A DNA stretch of 64,000 nucleotides from positions 1,178,001 to 1,242,000 of the forward strand of contig NZ_JACTGR010000001.1 in NCBI RefSeq assembly GCF_014489075.1, read 5' to 3'. Numbering within the stretch: the stretch's first letter is position 1; every line of letters begins with the position of its first letter. The notes under the pieces were generated by a model. It was not told the DNA's origin, ran no database searches, and saw only the letters and a program-made list of their open reading frames with translations. A program made the position numbers and the translations under genes. Source of the stretch: Sphingomonas sp. JC676. Its GTDB lineage: Bacteria; Pseudomonadota; Alphaproteobacteria; Sphingomonadales; Sphingomonadaceae. Of the stretch, positions 1-8,671 are shown piece by piece.

Positions 1-287
1 TGCCCGGGCCGGCCGGCGCCTGGTGTCTGTTGGCGGTGGGCCTGTTCAACTCCGTGATGTTTCCGACGATCTTTACGCTCACTCTGGAACGGTCCGACGC
101 GCCGCCGGCGACGGTCTCAGGCCTGTTGTGCCTCGCCATCGGCGCCGGCGCGGTGGTGCCTCTGCTCGCCGGCCAGGTTGCCGACCATATCGGGCTGGCC
201 TGGGCATTCGTCGTGCCGATGTTTGGCTATGCAGCCATCCTGGCCTTCGCGGCGGCGCTTTTCCGGCGCCGGATCGTCACAGGATGA
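1..287 (+). CDS. FucP-type sugar MFS permease, C-terminal part (5' end outside window)
   Basis: An open frame enters from the left edge (codons in phase with base 3) and stops at TGA 285-287. About 95 residues are visible. The segment GLFNSVMFPTIFTLTLE, then a Gly/Ala-rich helix and a second helix, matches the last transmembrane helices of the fucose/glucose/galactose permease (FucP/GluP) branch of the major facilitator superfamily. These are inner-membrane proton-sugar symporters. Substrate cannot be told from the tail. The last 11 bases overlap, tail to tail, with the stop of the NRAMP-like gene on the other strand. Given the locus to the right, a sugar freed from pectin is plausible, but that is inference. 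Confidence 0.8.
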   Translation, partial: PGPAGAWCLLAVGLFNSVMFPTIFTLTLERSDAPPATVSGLLCLAIGAGAVVPLLAGQVADHIGLAWAFVVPMFGYAAILAFAAALFRRRIVTG

Positions 288-1539
288 CCATCGCCACCGC
301 GGCCGCCGCCATCACCGTGGTGGCTGCCCAGCCGAACAGCAGCAGTGGCACCGGTGCGGTGAACTCGCCCATGATCGCCTTGCGCGAGACGACCACCATC
401 ATCACCGCCATGATCGGCACCGCGACAACGCCGTTGATCACCGCGCTCCAGAACAATGCCTTGATCGGATCAATCGGCGACCAGTCGATCGCGATTCCCA
501 GCAGCATCGCCGTGCCGATCACCGCATAGAAGGCGGGCGCGTCGGTCGGCTTCTTCTCCAGCCCGATCCGCCATCCCTGCGCCTCGCCGGTGGCATAGGC
601 GGCGGAACCGGCAAGCACGGGAACCGCCAGCAGTCCGGTTCCGACAATGCCGAGCGCGAAGAGCAGGAAGGCGAATTGCCCAGCCACCGGTTTCAGCGCT
701 TCGGCGGCATCTGCCGCGGTGGCGATATCGGTCTTGCCCGCGGCATTCAGCGTCGCGGCGGTGCCGATCATGATCGTCAGCGCGACGATGTTCGAAACCG
801 CCATCCCGACAAAGGTGTCGATGCGAATACGGCCCAGCTCGCGGGGCGCCTGTTCGGGCGCCTCTTCCAGGGCATGTTCCTCATCATGGCCGTCGATCTC
901 CTCCACTTCCTGGCTGCTCTGCCAGAAGAAGAGATAGGGGCTGATCGTGGTGCCGAAGATCGCGACGATCGTGGTGACGGCCCCCGCCCCCGCGATTGTC
1001 GGCACGACCATGCCCTTTGTGGCGGCCGCCCAGTCGACATGTACCAGCAGCACCAGCGCGACATAAGCGAGCAGCACCAAAGTCAGCCATTTGAGGATCG
1101 AGGCGTAGCGGTGATACGGAAGGAAAAGCTGCAGGAGCAGCGATCCCACCGCGAAGACAATGGTGAAGATGTGTCCGCCGCCGCCCGCCACGAGTTCGGC
1201 CGCGTCGCCCATCGCCGCGAGGTCCGCGCCGATATTGATCGTGTTTGCGACGAACAGCAGCATGACGAGCGAGCTCAGGATCCACCGCGGCAGGATCTGG
1301 CGCATGTTCGCCGCGAGCCCGCGCCCCGTCACCCGCCCGATCCGCGCGCTCACCAATTGCACCGCGGTCATCAGCGGATAGGTGAGGATCATCGTCCACA
1401 GCAGCTGGAAGCCGAACTGGGCCCCTGCCTGGGAATAGGTGGCGATGCCGCTGGGATCGTCGTCGGCGGCGCCGGTGATCAGCCCGGGGCCGAGTTGCTT
1501 GGTGAGCGAGGGCCTATGACCAGTGCGTTCGGTGTCCAT
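277..1539 (-). CDS. NRAMP-like metal transporter with altered metal-site motifs
   Basis: 420-residue integral membrane protein with about 11 hydrophobic helices, an NRAMP-fold (SLC11-like) transporter. The first helix carries DDDPSGIATYSQAGAQFG, where classical NRAMPs have Asp-Pro-Gly-Asn. The helix equivalent to the Met-Pro-His helix reads GTTISPYLFFWQ, so the metal-binding Met is replaced. It is followed by a loop rich in Glu, Asp and His (QEVEEIDGHDEEHALEE). In classical NRAMPs these Asp, Asn and Met residues bind Mn2+ or Fe2+. Here the selectivity is probably different, and Mg2+ or another ion cannot be excluded. It starts at ATG 1539, divergent from the hemerythrin gene. Family call is firm; substrate is unknown. 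Confidence 0.85.
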   Translation of the reverse strand: MDTERTGHRPSLTKQLGPGLITGAADDDPSGIATYSQAGAQFGFQLLWTMILTYPLMTAVQLVSARIGRVTGRGLAANMRQILPRWILSSLVMLLFVANTINIGADLAAMGDAAELVAGGGGHIFTIVFAVGSLLLQLFLPYHRYASILKWLTLVLLAYVALVLLVHVDWAAATKGMVVPTIAGAGAVTTIVAIFGTTISPYLFFWQSSQEVEEIDGHDEEHALEEAPEQAPRELGRIRIDTFVGMAVSNIVALTIMIGTAATLNAAGKTDIATAADAAEALKPVAGQFAFLLFALGIVGTGLLAVPVLAGSAAYATGEAQGWRIGLEKKPTDAPAFYAVIGTAMLLGIAIDWSPIDPIKALFWSAVINGVVAVPIMAVMMVVVSRKAIMGEFTAPVPLLLFGWAATTVMAAAAVAMVIL

Positions 1540-1647
1540 CGTCGCTCCTGATTGCCCAGCAATTCAATATTCGCGTTGACCCATGTTAGCCCGAGGAACT
1601 TTGGTTGCCACTCATGCTTTAGCGGAGGGCAATCAGGGAGAATTTCC

Positions 1648-2160
1648 ATGGCCGAACAAAGCTATACCGACGCGATTGCCCTGTTGAAGGCGGATCATCG
1701 CAAAGTCGAGGATTTGTTCGAGCAGTTCGAGGGGGCGCGCAGTTCGGCATCGAAACAGAAGATCGCCAACCAGATCTGCACAGAGCTCAAGATCCACACG
1801 ATGATCGAGGAAGAAATCTTCTACCCGGCGTTTCGCGGCCTGATCGAGGACGATCTCATGGACGAGGCCTATGTCGAGCATGACGGCGCCAAGGTGCTAA
1901 TCAACGACATCGTCGCGGGGCAGCCCGAGGATGATTTCTACGATGCCAAGGTCACAGTGCTCTCCGAAGAGATCAAGCACCACGTCCATGAGGAGGAAAT
2001 GCCGAGCGAGGGCATGTTCGCCCAGTGCCGCAAGACCGATGTCGACCTGGTCGCGCTGCGTGACGCGATGCTGGCGCGGAAGCAGGAACTGACGGCGCAG
2101 GCGCAAAGCGGCGGGTTGCCCCCGGCGAAACCAACTGCGGTCAATCTGCAGCCCGCCTGA
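1648..2160 (+). CDS. hemerythrin HHE domain protein
   Basis: 170-residue soluble protein. I chose ATG 1648 because AGGGAG lies just upstream (about 1636-1641) and the hemerythrin fold begins right after it; the frame is open further upstream but without homology. Histidine/acid motifs of a four-helix hemerythrin are present: ADHRKVEDLF, HTMIEEEIFYPAF, EHDGAKVLIND and KHHVHEEEMP. Such domains bind a di-iron centre and sense or carry O2, NO or iron. The C-terminus is a disordered Ala/Pro/Gln tail. It is divergent from the NRAMP-like transporter, which would fit a metal-linked role (inference). Confidence 0.88.
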   Translation: MAEQSYTDAIALLKADHRKVEDLFEQFEGARSSASKQKIANQICTELKIHTMIEEEIFYPAFRGLIEDDLMDEAYVEHDGAKVLINDIVAGQPEDDFYDAKVTVLSEEIKHHVHEEEMPSEGMFAQCRKTDVDLVALRDAMLARKQELTAQAQSGGLPPAKPTAVNLQPA

Positions 2161-2174
2161 CCAGAGGCGGCGGC

Positions 2175-3758
2175 CTAGAAATTCCCGGTAACGGGACCGT
2201 CCAGCCGCAGATCCTTGATGCCGAGGCTTCCGGAGTTGCGGAAGCCTATGACCCGATCGAGCGCGAAGGCATTGGCACCCTTCGGCACGCGGACACGCGC
2301 GAAATCGGCATCCTCCACATCCTCGAGCCGGAATGCCGGACGCGGATCGGGTACCGCCACCGCGATCTCGACATTGCTCATCTCGAGCCCGCGGGCATGC
2401 CTGACGAAGAAGCCGGTCGCGGGCAGATCGCCGAACATCGTCGCCTCGGGATAGCCGAGCTCGTTTTCGGGTGGGCGCAGCGCGGCCATCGCGACGGGCG
2501 CGCCGCCGACATGGTGGAGATACACATCTGAGATGCGCACATCCTCGATCGGATGATCGACCAGGCCCGCGATCACCGATGGCAGCAAGGTCGCGTTCGA
2601 GCTGACCACGTTCTGGATCAGGATGCGTTTCATCGTCCCGATCGGCCGGCCCGCGGGACCTCGCATCCGCTTGCCGAGCCGCAGAAACAGCGGCGCGTCG
2701 ACGATCCCGCGCATCGTGAGGTTGCTGACCGTCACATCCTCGATTATCGCGCCGTCGACCGTCTCAAACGCCAGCCCGCGGCTATCCTCGAAGATGCAGT
2801 TGGTGATGGTGATGTTGCGGAAGCCGCCATTGGTCTCGGTACCGAACTTGATGCGGCCGTGGATCTTCGGCGCGAAGTCCGCCGGCATCTTCTTCCAGGT
2901 GCCGTCGATCACCGATCCGATCTGATAGTTGCCGGTGACGAAGCAATTTGCGATCATCACATTCTCGGTCACCCGCGCCTCGCCCAGCGCATAGCTGCTC
3001 TTGGGGCAGATCGCGTCGTCATAGGGCGAATTGACCGTGCAGTTGGTCACGCGGACATTCTTGCAGCAGTCGATGTCGAAGCCGTCGCGGTTGGTATCGA
3101 CCAGCAGGTTGTCGATCGTCAGATTGTCGACGCCGGTAGCGAGCAAGGCGAACCAGCCGCCTTCCAGGATCTTGAAGTCGCGGAGCGTGACGTTGCGGCA
3201 CCATTTGAGCGCGATCGCCTTGTTGCCGGTGCCGGGACCGTTGGGGTCCTTGAGCCAATTGTCCTTGCCGTCGCCACGGCCCAGCCACTTGCCCCAGATC
3301 AGGCCTTGGCCGGTGATCGCGATGTCGTGGAGTCTCTCACCCCAGATCAGGCTGTTCTGCCAATGGCTATGACCGAAATCCTGGAAGTCCTTGTATGAGG
3401 CATCGATCGGCTCGGCGAGGTCGTAGCCGGTCGTGCCGACGGGCGCTGCCGCCAGGATCACCGCGCCGCTGTCGAGGTGGAGCGTGATGTTGCTCTTCAG
3501 GCGGATCGTATAGCAGGCATAGGTGCCCGCCGGGAAATAGACGGTGCCGCCGCCGCGCGCAGCGGCATGGTCGATAGCGCGATTGATCGCCGGCGTGTCG
3601 ATCGCCTTGCCGTCACCCTTGGCGCCGAAATGGCGGACATTGACCCAGCCGGCACCCTCCGGCGCCACGAGCACCGTGGCGAAGCCGGGGGGGGCAGTGC
3701 CGAGAGCTAGGGCACCGACCGCGCCCCCCAATAAGATCGAGCGGCGATCGAGCATCAT
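2175..3758 (-). CDS. GH28 family glycoside hydrolase (polygalacturonase / rhamnogalacturonan hydrolase type), Tat-exported
   Basis: 527-residue right-handed beta-helix protein. A Tat-like signal (LDRRSILLGGAVGALALG) follows the ATG pair at 3758/3755. A pectate-lyase-type start, VRHFGAKGDGKAIDTPAINRA, begins the helix. GH28 landmarks are NRDGFDID (about residue 220; canonical NTDGxD), DDAICPKS (about 246) and GRIKFGTETNGG (about 300; the RIK motif). The canonical GHG segment is replaced by TGNYQIGS, as in a subset of GH28 proteins, so it is less likely to be a plain endopolygalacturonase. It should cut galacturonic-acid links in pectin or RG-I in the periplasm. It lies 82 bp downstream of a TonB receptor on the same strand, probably co-transcribed. 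Confidence 0.9.
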   Translation of the reverse strand: MMLDRRSILLGGAVGALALGTAPPGFATVLVAPEGAGWVNVRHFGAKGDGKAIDTPAINRAIDHAAARGGGTVYFPAGTYACYTIRLKSNITLHLDSGAVILAAAPVGTTGYDLAEPIDASYKDFQDFGHSHWQNSLIWGERLHDIAITGQGLIWGKWLGRGDGKDNWLKDPNGPGTGNKAIALKWCRNVTLRDFKILEGGWFALLATGVDNLTIDNLLVDTNRDGFDIDCCKNVRVTNCTVNSPYDDAICPKSSYALGEARVTENVMIANCFVTGNYQIGSVIDGTWKKMPADFAPKIHGRIKFGTETNGGFRNITITNCIFEDSRGLAFETVDGAIIEDVTVSNLTMRGIVDAPLFLRLGKRMRGPAGRPIGTMKRILIQNVVSSNATLLPSVIAGLVDHPIEDVRISDVYLHHVGGAPVAMAALRPPENELGYPEATMFGDLPATGFFVRHARGLEMSNVEIAVAVPDPRPAFRLEDVEDADFARVRVPKGANAFALDRVIGFRNSGSLGIKDLRLDGPVTGNF

Positions 3759-3840
3759 GTATGGTCTCGCAATCGGGGGACAGGGCTGGAGCAAGGCGGA
3801 TGCGCACCTTTCGGCCGCGCACCCGCCCCGACACGCCTCT

Positions 3841-6800
3841 TTAGAACTTGAGCGTGGCGCCGAAGAAGAATTCGCTGCCGAGCACGTCGTAGGTCGCGGA
3901 CCACGTATTGGCGTTGGGGCCCTGCGTGGTCACCGGGGGCATCTTGCCGGTGATGTTGTTGACGCCGCCGAACAGCTCGATGCCCTTGGTCATGTCATAG
4001 TTGAACGAGAGGTCGAAATAGTTCTGCGCGGGCAGCTTCGGATAGACGATGTTCGCCAGCGACGGCGTCGAGGCCGAACCCTGCCGCGACGGGACGATGT
4101 AGCGATCGGTCGTCACGCCGCCGAGATAGCGGTGGCGCAGGCTCAGGCTAAGGGTGTCCAGGTTCCAGGTGACGCGGGTCGTGCCGCGCCAGTTCGGGAG
4201 CGGCTGGCCGCAGGTCGGCCCGAACGAACCCGCACAACGGTTCTTGAGGTTCGGCAGCGCCTCGACCGGAGTCGAGGTGAAGTCGTAGAGATAGGTGAAG
4301 TTGCTGCTGAGATCGAACGAGCTGCGCTCCGCCAGGCCCGGGAAACCGAAGCCTACGTCGAAGTGGTACCGGGCCGCGAAATCGACGCCCGAGGTCTGCA
4401 GCGCGCCGGTGTTCGCGTTGAGCACCTTGACGGTATAGGGATCGTTGATCTCGCCGGTGGTCGGGCTGCGCATGACTGCCCGGCAGAACTCGCTGTTCGC
4501 GTCCTGGATGGTGTAATAGCAGAGGTTGAGCGTGTTCTGGACGCCGCCGCCGAGCTGCGCGATCGCGCCGTTCAGCTTGATGTTGAAATAGTCCACGCTG
4601 ACGAAGAGGCGCGGCGCGAAGCGTGGCGTGAAGACCACCCCGGCGGTGTAGGTGTTGGACTTTTCCGCGCCCAGGTTCGGATTGCCGCCCGAGTCAGACG
4701 GGAAGATGCTGTTCGGCTGGACGCCGGCGCCAAACACCTGCGATGCGGGAACGCCGGTGGCAACGCAGACGGCGCGCACCGCCGCCGTCTGCTGCGAGAC
4801 CGGGGCGCGGCTCGAGCAGGGATCGATCGCCGCACCCACGACGCGGGTCGTGCCGCCGAACAGCTCGTTGACGTTCGGCGCGCGGATCGAGCGCTGATAC
4901 TGGGCGCGGAACGCGATGTCCGGGCTCACGCGCCAGTCCAGGCCGCCCAGATAGGTCCACTGGCCGCCGATGCCCTTCAGATTATAGTCCGAATAGCGGA
5001 AGCCGCCATTTGCGACGAGGCTGTCGATGAACGGCGTGTTGTGGATCAGCGGCACGCGCACTTCGCCGAACACTTCCTTCACGGTCGTGCTGCCCTGGGT
5101 CGGCAGGCCCGGGTTGAAGCCCGCGACATCGCCCGAGGCCAGGAACGAGTCCGGCGTGAAGGTTGCGCTGGTCTTGCGCCATTCGGTGCCGAACGAGAAA
5201 CCGACCGGGCCGGCCGGAAGCTTGAACAGGTCGCCAGTGATGCTGGCCTGCGCCACTTGCTGCGTCGCGACCGTCGAGTTGGTCGCGCTGATCGAGATCG
5301 CCTTCACGCAGGCGGCGGAAACGTTTGCGCCGAAGATGTTGCAGACCGGCGGGGAGCCGTTCTGCGACAGCAGCGCCGCTTGCAGGCGGCTGCGCGAGAT
5401 CGCGTTCTGGAGCAGCAGCGTGTCTTCGCTGCGCGAATAAGTGTAGTACGCGTCGAACTTGAGGTTGCTCAGCACGTTATCCGACACACTGCCGATATCG
5501 CCGCGAAGACCCCAGGCGCCGCGGAACACGTTGCGGCGTTCGCTGGCCAGACGCGGACCGACCTCGACATAGCGACGGCCGGCCGTGACGAGCGCCAGGC
5601 CGTCGCCCGGCGCGTTGGTATAGCTCGCGGTGCCGGCGGTAACCGTGGTCGGCGCGGTCTCGGCGAGATCGAGCTGCCGGAACACCTCCTGAAGCTGCGG
5701 CGTCAGATAGGGATTGTTGATGTTGAACAGCGTCGGCGAGCCGACGTTCGTCGGCGCCAGGCGCGCATTCACGGTGTTCCGCGAGAAGTGCAGCTCCATG
5801 TAGCCGGTGATGTTATCGGTAAAGTCGTAATGGCCGAAGCTGTTGATCATCCAGCGTTCCTGCGGCTGGATGAGATAGTTGTCGGGCCCAAGGTTGAAAT
5901 CGTCCTGCGGGGTCAGCGCCGGACGGGCCGCGGTGCCCTGATTGTTGAACGTGAAGCCGCGCGAGCCGAGCGAGCCCAGGCCCGCCGCCGCATAGGCTGC
6001 GTTGAGCGCCGCATTGCTGCCGCCGGCCGACGGAATGCCCGAGAAGCGGCCATTGGGGATGTCGCCGCTGCCGCTGGCGATGAAGCCGAGCTGGCCGCCG
6101 GCCTGGGTGCAGGTCTGGCCCGCTGGAATCGCGAAGGGCGTGCCGGCATGGTTGGAATTGCCCGAGCCGGGTACGATGCACCCGTCGGACAGCGAGTCAT
6201 AGGCGAAGTCGCCGCGCTGGCCGCGCGTGATCGAACCGCGCTTCAGATAGTTGCCCGAGACGACGATGTTGCCGCGGCCCTCCGAGAAGTTGCCGCCCAT
6301 GGTCAGGTCGACATTGTAGACCGGCGTGCCGGTCGGTCGGTCGATATTGACCTGGCCGCGCGCCTCGACGCCTTCGAAATCGTCGCGCATGATGAAGTTG
6401 ACGACGCCGGTGATCGCATCCGAGCCATAGACCGCCGACGAGCCGCCGGTGACGATCTCCGTACGGGCAATCAGCGATGACGGGATGGTGTTGAGATCGA
6501 CGACCTGTTCGGGGCCATAAATGGCGAAGCGGCGGCCATTGACCAGCACGAGATTGCGGTTCGAGCCGAAGCCGCGAAGATTGACGTCGGCGAAGCCGCC
6601 GGGGACGGTGTTCGACGTCGCGGTGCCGAACTGCGACCCGACCGCCTGGGGCAGCTGCGCCAGCGTCTTCTCGATATTGACGTTACCGGAACGCTTGATG
6701 TCGTCCTGGCTAACGACATTCACCGGGGTCGTCGCGTCGAATCCGGTGCGCGCGATACGCGAACCGGTGACGATGATTTCGGGTTCGGCCGCAGCCTGGT

Positions 6801-6957
6801 CCGTCGCATCGGCTGCAGGGGCGTCCTGAGGCGCTGCTGCTGCGGGGGCCGCCTGCGGGGCGGTCTGCGCATGCGCCACCTGCGAAGCGAGACCCAGTGC
6901 CAAGAGCGTGGTTCCGCACAGGAAGCGCGCACGCCGGCCCGTCATGAAGTTCGCCAT
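3841..6957 (-). CDS. TonB-dependent outer-membrane receptor, pectin locus copy 1
   Basis: 1038 residues. ATG 6957 is preceded by GGGAGAGG; a TTG one codon upstream is less likely. A signal peptide (TTLLALGLASQVAHAQ) is followed by an Ala/Gln/Pro-rich linker and the TonB-box region EIIVTGSRIARTGF. The plug domain follows (NVVSQDDIKRSGNVNIEKTL, LRGFGSNRNLVLVNGRR, IVTGGSSAVYGSDAITGVVN), then a long beta-barrel ending in the aromatic FFFGATLKF. Such receptors import large ligands across the outer membrane with energy from TonB-ExbBD. Position next to GH28, and divergent from rhaT and glycosidases, suggests a pectin or RG-I oligosaccharide. The promoter region holds a LacI-type palindrome (7042-7065) and a TTCCA-N5-TGGAA site (7077-7091). 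Confidence 0.95.
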   Translation of the reverse strand: MANFMTGRRARFLCGTTLLALGLASQVAHAQTAPQAAPAAAAPQDAPAADATDQAAAEPEIIVTGSRIARTGFDATTPVNVVSQDDIKRSGNVNIEKTLAQLPQAVGSQFGTATSNTVPGGFADVNLRGFGSNRNLVLVNGRRFAIYGPEQVVDLNTIPSSLIARTEIVTGGSSAVYGSDAITGVVNFIMRDDFEGVEARGQVNIDRPTGTPVYNVDLTMGGNFSEGRGNIVVSGNYLKRGSITRGQRGDFAYDSLSDGCIVPGSGNSNHAGTPFAIPAGQTCTQAGGQLGFIASGSGDIPNGRFSGIPSAGGSNAALNAAYAAAGLGSLGSRGFTFNNQGTAARPALTPQDDFNLGPDNYLIQPQERWMINSFGHYDFTDNITGYMELHFSRNTVNARLAPTNVGSPTLFNINNPYLTPQLQEVFRQLDLAETAPTTVTAGTASYTNAPGDGLALVTAGRRYVEVGPRLASERRNVFRGAWGLRGDIGSVSDNVLSNLKFDAYYTYSRSEDTLLLQNAISRSRLQAALLSQNGSPPVCNIFGANVSAACVKAISISATNSTVATQQVAQASITGDLFKLPAGPVGFSFGTEWRKTSATFTPDSFLASGDVAGFNPGLPTQGSTTVKEVFGEVRVPLIHNTPFIDSLVANGGFRYSDYNLKGIGGQWTYLGGLDWRVSPDIAFRAQYQRSIRAPNVNELFGGTTRVVGAAIDPCSSRAPVSQQTAAVRAVCVATGVPASQVFGAGVQPNSIFPSDSGGNPNLGAEKSNTYTAGVVFTPRFAPRLFVSVDYFNIKLNGAIAQLGGGVQNTLNLCYYTIQDANSEFCRAVMRSPTTGEINDPYTVKVLNANTGALQTSGVDFAARYHFDVGFGFPGLAERSSFDLSSNFTYLYDFTSTPVEALPNLKNRCAGSFGPTCGQPLPNWRGTTRVTWNLDTLSLSLRHRYLGGVTTDRYIVPSRQGSASTPSLANIVYPKLPAQNYFDLSFNYDMTKGIELFGGVNNITGKMPPVTTQGPNANTWSATYDVLGSEFFFGATLKF

Positions 6958-7041
6958 CAATCCTCTCCCTTTAGTCGCCGTCTCTACAGCTGCCCCTCGG
7001 GCTCAAGCTGCGATCTGCGGCGTGTGATCACATAAACAGCA

Positions 7042-7065
7042 GGAAATGTTAGCGCTAACATTTCC
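7042..7065. promoter_or_regulatory. perfect 24-bp palindrome, LacI/GalR-type operator
   Basis: Two perfect 12-bp arms (GGAAATGTTAGC and its reverse complement) meet at a central CG. The core TGTTAGCGCTAACA has the layout of LacI-family operators, including those of sugar repressors in alphaproteobacteria. It lies 85 bp upstream of the start of TonB receptor 1. No LacI-family gene is in this window, so the regulator would be encoded elsewhere. Confidence 0.8.
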
Positions 7066-7076
7066 AGACATATAAA

Positions 7077-7091
7077 TTCCACATGCTGGAA
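7077..7091. promoter_or_regulatory. TTCCA-N5-TGGAA inverted repeat (site 1 of a shared set)
   Basis: TTCCACATGCTGGAA: perfect 5-bp arms around a 5-bp spacer. The same layout recurs in other divergent promoter regions of this locus (22827, 26391, and degenerate forms at 32095 and 38925). It lies about 120 bp upstream of TonB receptor 1. Confidence 0.6.
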
Positions 7092-7309
7092 GCAATACAT
7101 AATAAGTGAGAACAGGTGCGTCAATTGCAAATTGCTCCTCTTCCCGCAAAGAGTGATTCTTTGCATTTTCAAAGGTTTATAGAAAGGGCCGAACCTGCTA
7201 GCCGACGCTTGGCCGCGCTGACCTCGAACGTGTTGCCGCGTTAGCGCTCCCATAGCGCTTGACCAGACAATCATCGTTTGAGAAAACAATCTCATCAAAT
7301 ACCATTTAC

Positions 7310-7324
7310 TCCCACAATATGGGA
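7310..7324. promoter_or_regulatory. TCCCA-N5-TGGGA inverted repeat upstream of rhaT
   Basis: TCCCACAATATGGGA: perfect 5-bp arms and 5-bp spacer. It differs from the TTCCA-N5-TGGAA sites by one base per arm. It may be a weaker site for the same regulator, on the rhaT side of the intergenic region. Confidence 0.4.
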
Positions 7325-7370
7325 TTCAACCGATTGCGGCTGAGGATTCGCACCGCCAGATCGCTGAATA

Positions 7371-7384
7371 TGTTACCGGTAGCA
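7371..7384. promoter_or_regulatory. LacI-type operator-like site upstream of rhaT
   Basis: TGTTACCGGTAGCA is a 14-bp dyad centred on CG with one mismatched pair. It resembles sugar-repressor operators of the LacI family and lies about 140 bp upstream of the rhaT start. Confidence 0.45.
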
Positions 7385-7522
7385 GCCGGAGCTGGGAGAG
7401 AAGAGCTTGCCCCAACCGACCTCGAATAAGCATGGCCGGACGCTTGCGGAAAGACCGTCCTGTCCGTGTAACGACAGAACCGCGATAACCGGTCAAACCC
7501 AGCTCTTCGAGGAGACGATGCA

Positions 7523-8671
7523 ATGACCGCCAACCCCCTTCTGGGCGTCGTCTTTCATTGGCTGGGCGGCCTCGCCTCGGCCAGCTTCTATGTCCCCTAT
7601 CGCGGCGTGAAGCGCTGGTCGTGGGAGATCTACTGGCTGACCGGCGGCATCTTCTCCTGGCTGCTGGCGCCATGGTTCTTCGCCTCGATCCAGACCAACG
7701 ACCTGCTCGGCGTGCTTTCCCGCGCGCCGACGCCCACGCTCATATGGCCGGTGATCTTCGGCATGCTCTGGGGCTTTGGCGGGCTCACCTATGGCCTCAC
7801 CATGCGCTATCTCGGCCTGTCGCTCGGCATGGCGGTGGTGCTGGGGCTGTGCACCGTGTTCGGCACGCTGATTCCGCCGATCTTTCAGGGCGATTTCGCC
7901 GCGAAGCTCCTCGACAGCCCCAGCGGCAACATAATCCTGCTCGGCCTGGCGGTAACGCTGGCAGGGATCATCGTCGTAGCGATGGCGGGCGCGCGCAAGG
8001 ACGCTGCGCTATCGGCGGAGCAGAAGGCTGCGGCGATCAGCGAGTTCAACTTCAGGAAGGGCGTCGCCGTAGCCGTCTTCTCGGGCATCATGTCGTCCTG
8101 CTTCGCTTTCGGCCTCGCTGCGGGCGAACCGATCAAGGCGATCTCCGCCGCCGCGGGCACCGGCCCCTTGTGGTCCGGCCTACCCATCCTCTGCCTCGTC
8201 ATGTTCGGTGGGCTGATCACCAACGCGGTATGGTGCACCTGGCTGATCGCCAGGAATGGCAGCGCGGGCGAGTGGTTCGGCCGCGCTGCGGCAGGTGCGA
8301 CCGCGCCGGCGAGCGAAAGCACCGGCGCCGGTGCGGCCGCGGCATTCGAGCCCGGCCATATCGGCAGCGAACCGGTACGCGCCGGCCGGCCGCCGATGCT
8401 GGCCAACTATCTGCTCTGCGCGATCGCCGGCACGCTCTGGTACTTCCAGTTCTTCTTCTACACGATGGGCGAAAGCCAAATGGGGCGCTTCGGTTTCTCA
8501 TCCTGGACCCTCCACATGGCCTCGATCATCATCTTCGGCACGCTCTGGGGCTTCGCCTTCCTCGAATGGAAGGGCGCCGCAACGCGGGTGCGCGCGATGG
8601 TATGGGCGGGCGTGGGCCTGCTCGTCTTCGCCACCGTGATCATCGGCTATGGCAACATGCTTGCGGCATGA
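7523..8671 (+). CDS. rhaT: L-rhamnose/proton symporter RhaT
   Basis: 382-residue inner-membrane protein with about ten hydrophobic helices. The opening LLGVVFHWLGGLASASFYVP and the segments SWEIYWLTGGIFSW, GMLWGFGGLTYGLTMRYLG and FQFFFYTMGESQMG are characteristic of RhaT of the drug/metabolite-transporter superfamily. It imports L-rhamnose freed from RG-I or rhamnosides. ATG 7523 has GGAG at 7511-7514; an ATG at 7518 is out of frame. The stop overlaps the start of the GH43 gene (ATGATGA-type junction), so the two are translationally coupled. A central 40-residue Ala/Gly-rich cytoplasmic loop is longer than I would expect. Confidence 0.93.
   Translation: MTANPLLGVVFHWLGGLASASFYVPYRGVKRWSWEIYWLTGGIFSWLLAPWFFASIQTNDLLGVLSRAPTPTLIWPVIFGMLWGFGGLTYGLTMRYLGLSLGMAVVLGLCTVFGTLIPPIFQGDFAAKLLDSPSGNIILLGLAVTLAGIIVVAMAGARKDAALSAEQKAAAISEFNFRKGVAVAVFSGIMSSCFAFGLAAGEPIKAISAAAGTGPLWSGLPILCLVMFGGLITNAVWCTWLIARNGSAGEWFGRAAAGATAPASESTGAGAAAAFEPGHIGSEPVRAGRPPMLANYLLCAIAGTLWYFQFFFYTMGESQMGRFGFSSWTLHMASIIIFGTLWGFAFLEWKGAATRVRAMVWAGVGLLVFATVIIGYGNMLAA

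Larger units (their letters stand above)
6958..7522. other. 565-bp divergent regulatory region between TonB receptor 1 and rhaT
   Basis: No credible gene is seen. The stretch is clearly more AT-rich than its surroundings and is dense in dyad symmetry: palindromes at 7042-7065, 7077-7091, 7310-7324 and 7371-7384, listed separately. There are also two weaker AGCGCT-centred sites at 7240-7251 and 7253-7260. It must hold the promoters of both flanking operons. Confidence 0.75.

Noticed and set aside
178-1551. 457-codon plus-strand frame opposite the NRAMP-like gene
   Set aside because: His/Arg-rich nonsense translation; the opposite strand is a clean membrane protein.
3544-6480. 978-codon open frame on the plus strand opposite TonB receptor 1
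   Set aside because: It is Arg/Ala/Glu-rich without any motif, lies antisense to a gene with full TonB-receptor features, and is the usual GC-rich shadow.
7042-7065. 24-bp palindrome as a transcription terminator
   Set aside because: It lies upstream of two divergent genes, has no T-run, and has a LacI-operator core.
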